Position numbers and translations under genes: made by a program. The notes beneath the pieces are model-generated. The model was not told the origin of the DNA and ran no database searches. It saw nothing but the letters and a program-made list of their open reading frames with translations. This document shows positions 62,041-64,000 of a stretch of DNA of 64,000 nucleotides, piece by piece. How positions within the stretch are numbered: position 1 is the stretch's first letter; every line of letters begins with the position of its first letter. This DNA is from Bdellovibrionales bacterium (GTDB lineage Bacteria; Bdellovibrionota; UBA1018; CAIMNF01). The stretch lies in assembly GCA_947462765.1 (NCBI GenBank), contig CANHQK010000006.1:1-64000 (forward strand), given 5' to 3'.

Positions 62041-62508
62041 TCATACGGATTCGAGCAATTCCTTAGCGGCAGTATAAAGCTTTTTCCTGTTTGCGGGAGC
62101 CGCTGCCTGATAGAGGCGGATGATGTCACTGAGAAGGGTGTCCTGAGCGCTAGCGGCCACCACAGTGGCTGCATCCTTCACCGAGGCCAATGCGGTATTG
62201 GCCTTCGCCACACGCTTGCCTTTGGATGTGGCCATAAAGCTTTTAAAGTCAGCCCGGATCTGGAGATTGGCAGCCTGAAGCTCGTCCATCGGGATTTCAA
62301 GGAAGCTGGAAAGCCGCTCAGCCTTTTCCCAAGGAAGTGGAGCACGTCCGTGTTCGATGTTCGAAATGAACTGCACGGAACACTTCACAGCTTTGGCCAC
62401 ATCCGCGAGTCCGAGAGCCTTCTCGAGTCGACGCTTGCGGATGAGATCTCCGAGCGGTCCGAATGAGCGTTTATCAGTCGATTTACCTTTTGGTCTGCCA
62501 CGTTTCAT
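62041..62508 (-). CDS. XRE-family helix-turn-helix regulator
   Basis: 'LGDLIRKRRLEKALGLADVAKAVKCSVQFISNIEHGRAPLPWEKAERLSSFLEI'. Confidence 0.88.
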   Translation of the reverse strand: MKRGRPKGKSTDKRSFGPLGDLIRKRRLEKALGLADVAKAVKCSVQFISNIEHGRAPLPWEKAERLSSFLEIPMDELQAANLQIRADFKSFMATSKGKRVAKANTALASVKDAATVVAASAQDTLLSDIIRLYQAAAPANRKKLYTAAKELLESV

Positions 62509-62618
62509 CACTGCTACTCCTCTGAAAGTGGGCTCAACTAACCATGTTTAATTCAATTATTCAACGATAAAATTTAATCGGCATTCCTTTTTTTCTAACC
62601 ACTTCTACACATCTGAAA

Positions 62619-63146
62619 TCATGAGGTTTTTTCTGACTGACGGCCATACACAGAAAAACGATAACGAAAGGGGGACTGCGAGTCGGATTGTTCGCGGACC
62701 CCGATCCTCGTAAACCCGGTCGCCGTAAATTGCCCACCGCCGTAGTGAGGAAAAAACACATCCCCTTCGAACTCGGAGTCAATCTCTGTGAGCCAAACTT
62801 CATCGAGAAACGGCAGAGAAAGAGAGTAGATTTCCGCACCGCCGATCACAAATACGATTTTTCCCTCATTCCGGGCGAAAGGCTCGAGAGTCTTCAATGC
62901 GATGGACAAATCAGGGTAAACTTCCGCATCCGAGACCGCCCAGTCTGGATTGCGGGTGATCACCGCATTTCTCCTAGCAGGAAGCGCCTTTCCGAGGGAA
63001 TCATAGGTCTTCCGCCCCATCACGACGATCTGACCCCGTGTTGAATCCCTGAAAAATTTCATGTCTTCGGGAATGTCCCATGGCAGCTCGCTGCCCCTTC
63101 CGATGACTCCATTCCTACCGACTGCAGCGATGGCGATGACTTTCAC
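62619..63146 (-). CDS. folA: dihydrofolate reductase
   Basis: 'IAAVGRNGVIGRGSELPWDIPEDMKFF', 'VVMGRKTYDSLGKALPARRNAVITRN', 'FVIGGAEIY'. Confidence 0.94.
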   Translation of the reverse strand: MKVIAIAAVGRNGVIGRGSELPWDIPEDMKFFRDSTRGQIVVMGRKTYDSLGKALPARRNAVITRNPDWAVSDAEVYPDLSIALKTLEPFARNEGKIVFVIGGAEIYSLSLPFLDEVWLTEIDSEFEGDVFFPHYGGGQFTATGFTRIGVREQSDSQSPFRYRFSVYGRQSEKTS

Positions 63147-63155
63147 TCGACGTCC

Positions 63156-63950
63156 TCAGATCGCGACCGGCGCTTTGATGGCTGGATGCGGATCGTAGCC
63201 CTCGAGTGTGAAATCCTCGAATCGGAAACCGAAAATATCCCGGATGGCAGGATTCAGGTTCATCTTCGGAAGCGGTCGAGGCTCACGCGACAACTGGAGT
63301 TGTGCCTGTTCGAGGTGGTTCAGATAAAGATGCAAATCACCGAAAGTGTGGACGAAATCACCGGGCTTCAGGTCACACACCTGGGCCACCATCAGGGTAA
63401 GAAGCGCATAACTGGCGATATTGAATGGCACGCCAAGAAAGAAATCAGCCGAGCGTTGGTACAATTGGCAGGACAGCTTCCCATCTGCCACATAAAACTG
63501 GAAAAAAGCATGACAAGGCGCCAAGGCCATCTTGTCGATTTCGCCGGGATTCCAAGCACTCACAATGAGCCGCCGGGAATCCGGATTCTTTTTGATCTGA
63601 TCCACCACCTGCGTGATCTGATCGATGGTTCTTCCATCTGGAGCACGCCAAGAACGCCATTGGGCTCCGTACACCGGTCCGAGATTTCCATCGGCATCCG
63701 CCCACTCGTCCCAAATGCTCACTCCGTTTTCTTTCAAGTAGGCGATATTCGTCTCCCCTTTTAGAAACCAAAGGAGCTCATGGATGATCGATCTCAGGTG
63801 GACCTTCTTAGTCGTGACGAGAGGAAACCCCTCTTCCAGATTGAAACGGAGCTGAGCACCGAAAAGACTCAGGGTTCCGGTTCCGGTCCGGTCGGTTTTA
63901 CGCGTGCCTTCATCCAGGATTTTTTGCATCAGATCGAGATACGATTTCAT
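63156..63950 (-). CDS. thyA: thymidylate synthase
   Basis: '[14 protein letters not shown]', '[43 protein letters not shown]'. Confidence 0.97.
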   Translation of the reverse strand: MKSYLDLMQKILDEGTRKTDRTGTGTLSLFGAQLRFNLEEGFPLVTTKKVHLRSIIHELLWFLKGETNIAYLKENGVSIWDEWADADGNLGPVYGAQWRSWRAPDGRTIDQITQVVDQIKKNPDSRRLIVSAWNPGEIDKMALAPCHAFFQFYVADGKLSCQLYQRSADFFLGVPFNIASYALLTLMVAQVCDLKPGDFVHTFGDLHLYLNHLEQAQLQLSREPRPLPKMNLNPAIRDIFGFRFEDFTLEGYDPHPAIKAPVAI

Positions 63951-64000
63951 CCGGAATCAGGGTGTCACCGGATTGGCGAAATTGCAAAATCAAAAGGGCT

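Overview
The window is a compact, gene-dense bacterial chromosomal segment of about 64 kb from a Gram-negative, non-enteric organism. A Bdellovibrionota or deltaproteobacterial-type lineage is my inference only. I see no CRISPR array, transposon, prophage, rRNA or tRNA. Most of it is conserved housekeeping and respiratory content. Main blocks, in order: (1) edge-truncated thiolase, LysR regulator, di-heme cytochrome, stand-alone FliG-C-like protein and deoxyhypusine-synthase-like protein; (2) UDG, pseudouridine synthases, peroxiredoxin plus a small basic poly-Thr protein, CysE/FabI, FabH, class II RNR (NrdJ) and polyphosphate kinase; (3) a PrkA/YeaH/SpoVR operon, MurI, PP2C, M23 peptidase, SecA, DapF and MscS; (4) a signalling neighbourhood with an RsbU/SpoIIE-type phosphatase, a STAS-like coiled-coil protein, an unlisted 50-aa ORF, an OmpR-type regulator and a Ser/Thr kinase; (5) KamA, a truncated PEP-utilizer/rifampin-phosphotransferase-like protein, FeoAB and GpmA; (6) a large aerobic respiratory block with caa3-type oxidase (including a COX4-cytochrome c fusion), Sco, CtaB, and the full Alternative Complex III operon actABCDEF; (7) HNH, XRE, FolA and ThyA. 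The most interesting sequence-level signals are regulatory. Intrinsic-terminator-like hairpins sit directly at or on the start codons of downstream genes. One of them is an attenuator-like element between a good sigma70 promoter and actA. A perfect Fur-box palindrome is centred on the feoA start codon. Several genes have -10 boxes so close to the ATG that leaderless mRNAs are plausible. I found no unmistakably new multi-gene defence or biosynthetic system. Family names are from reading the translations, not from database searches.
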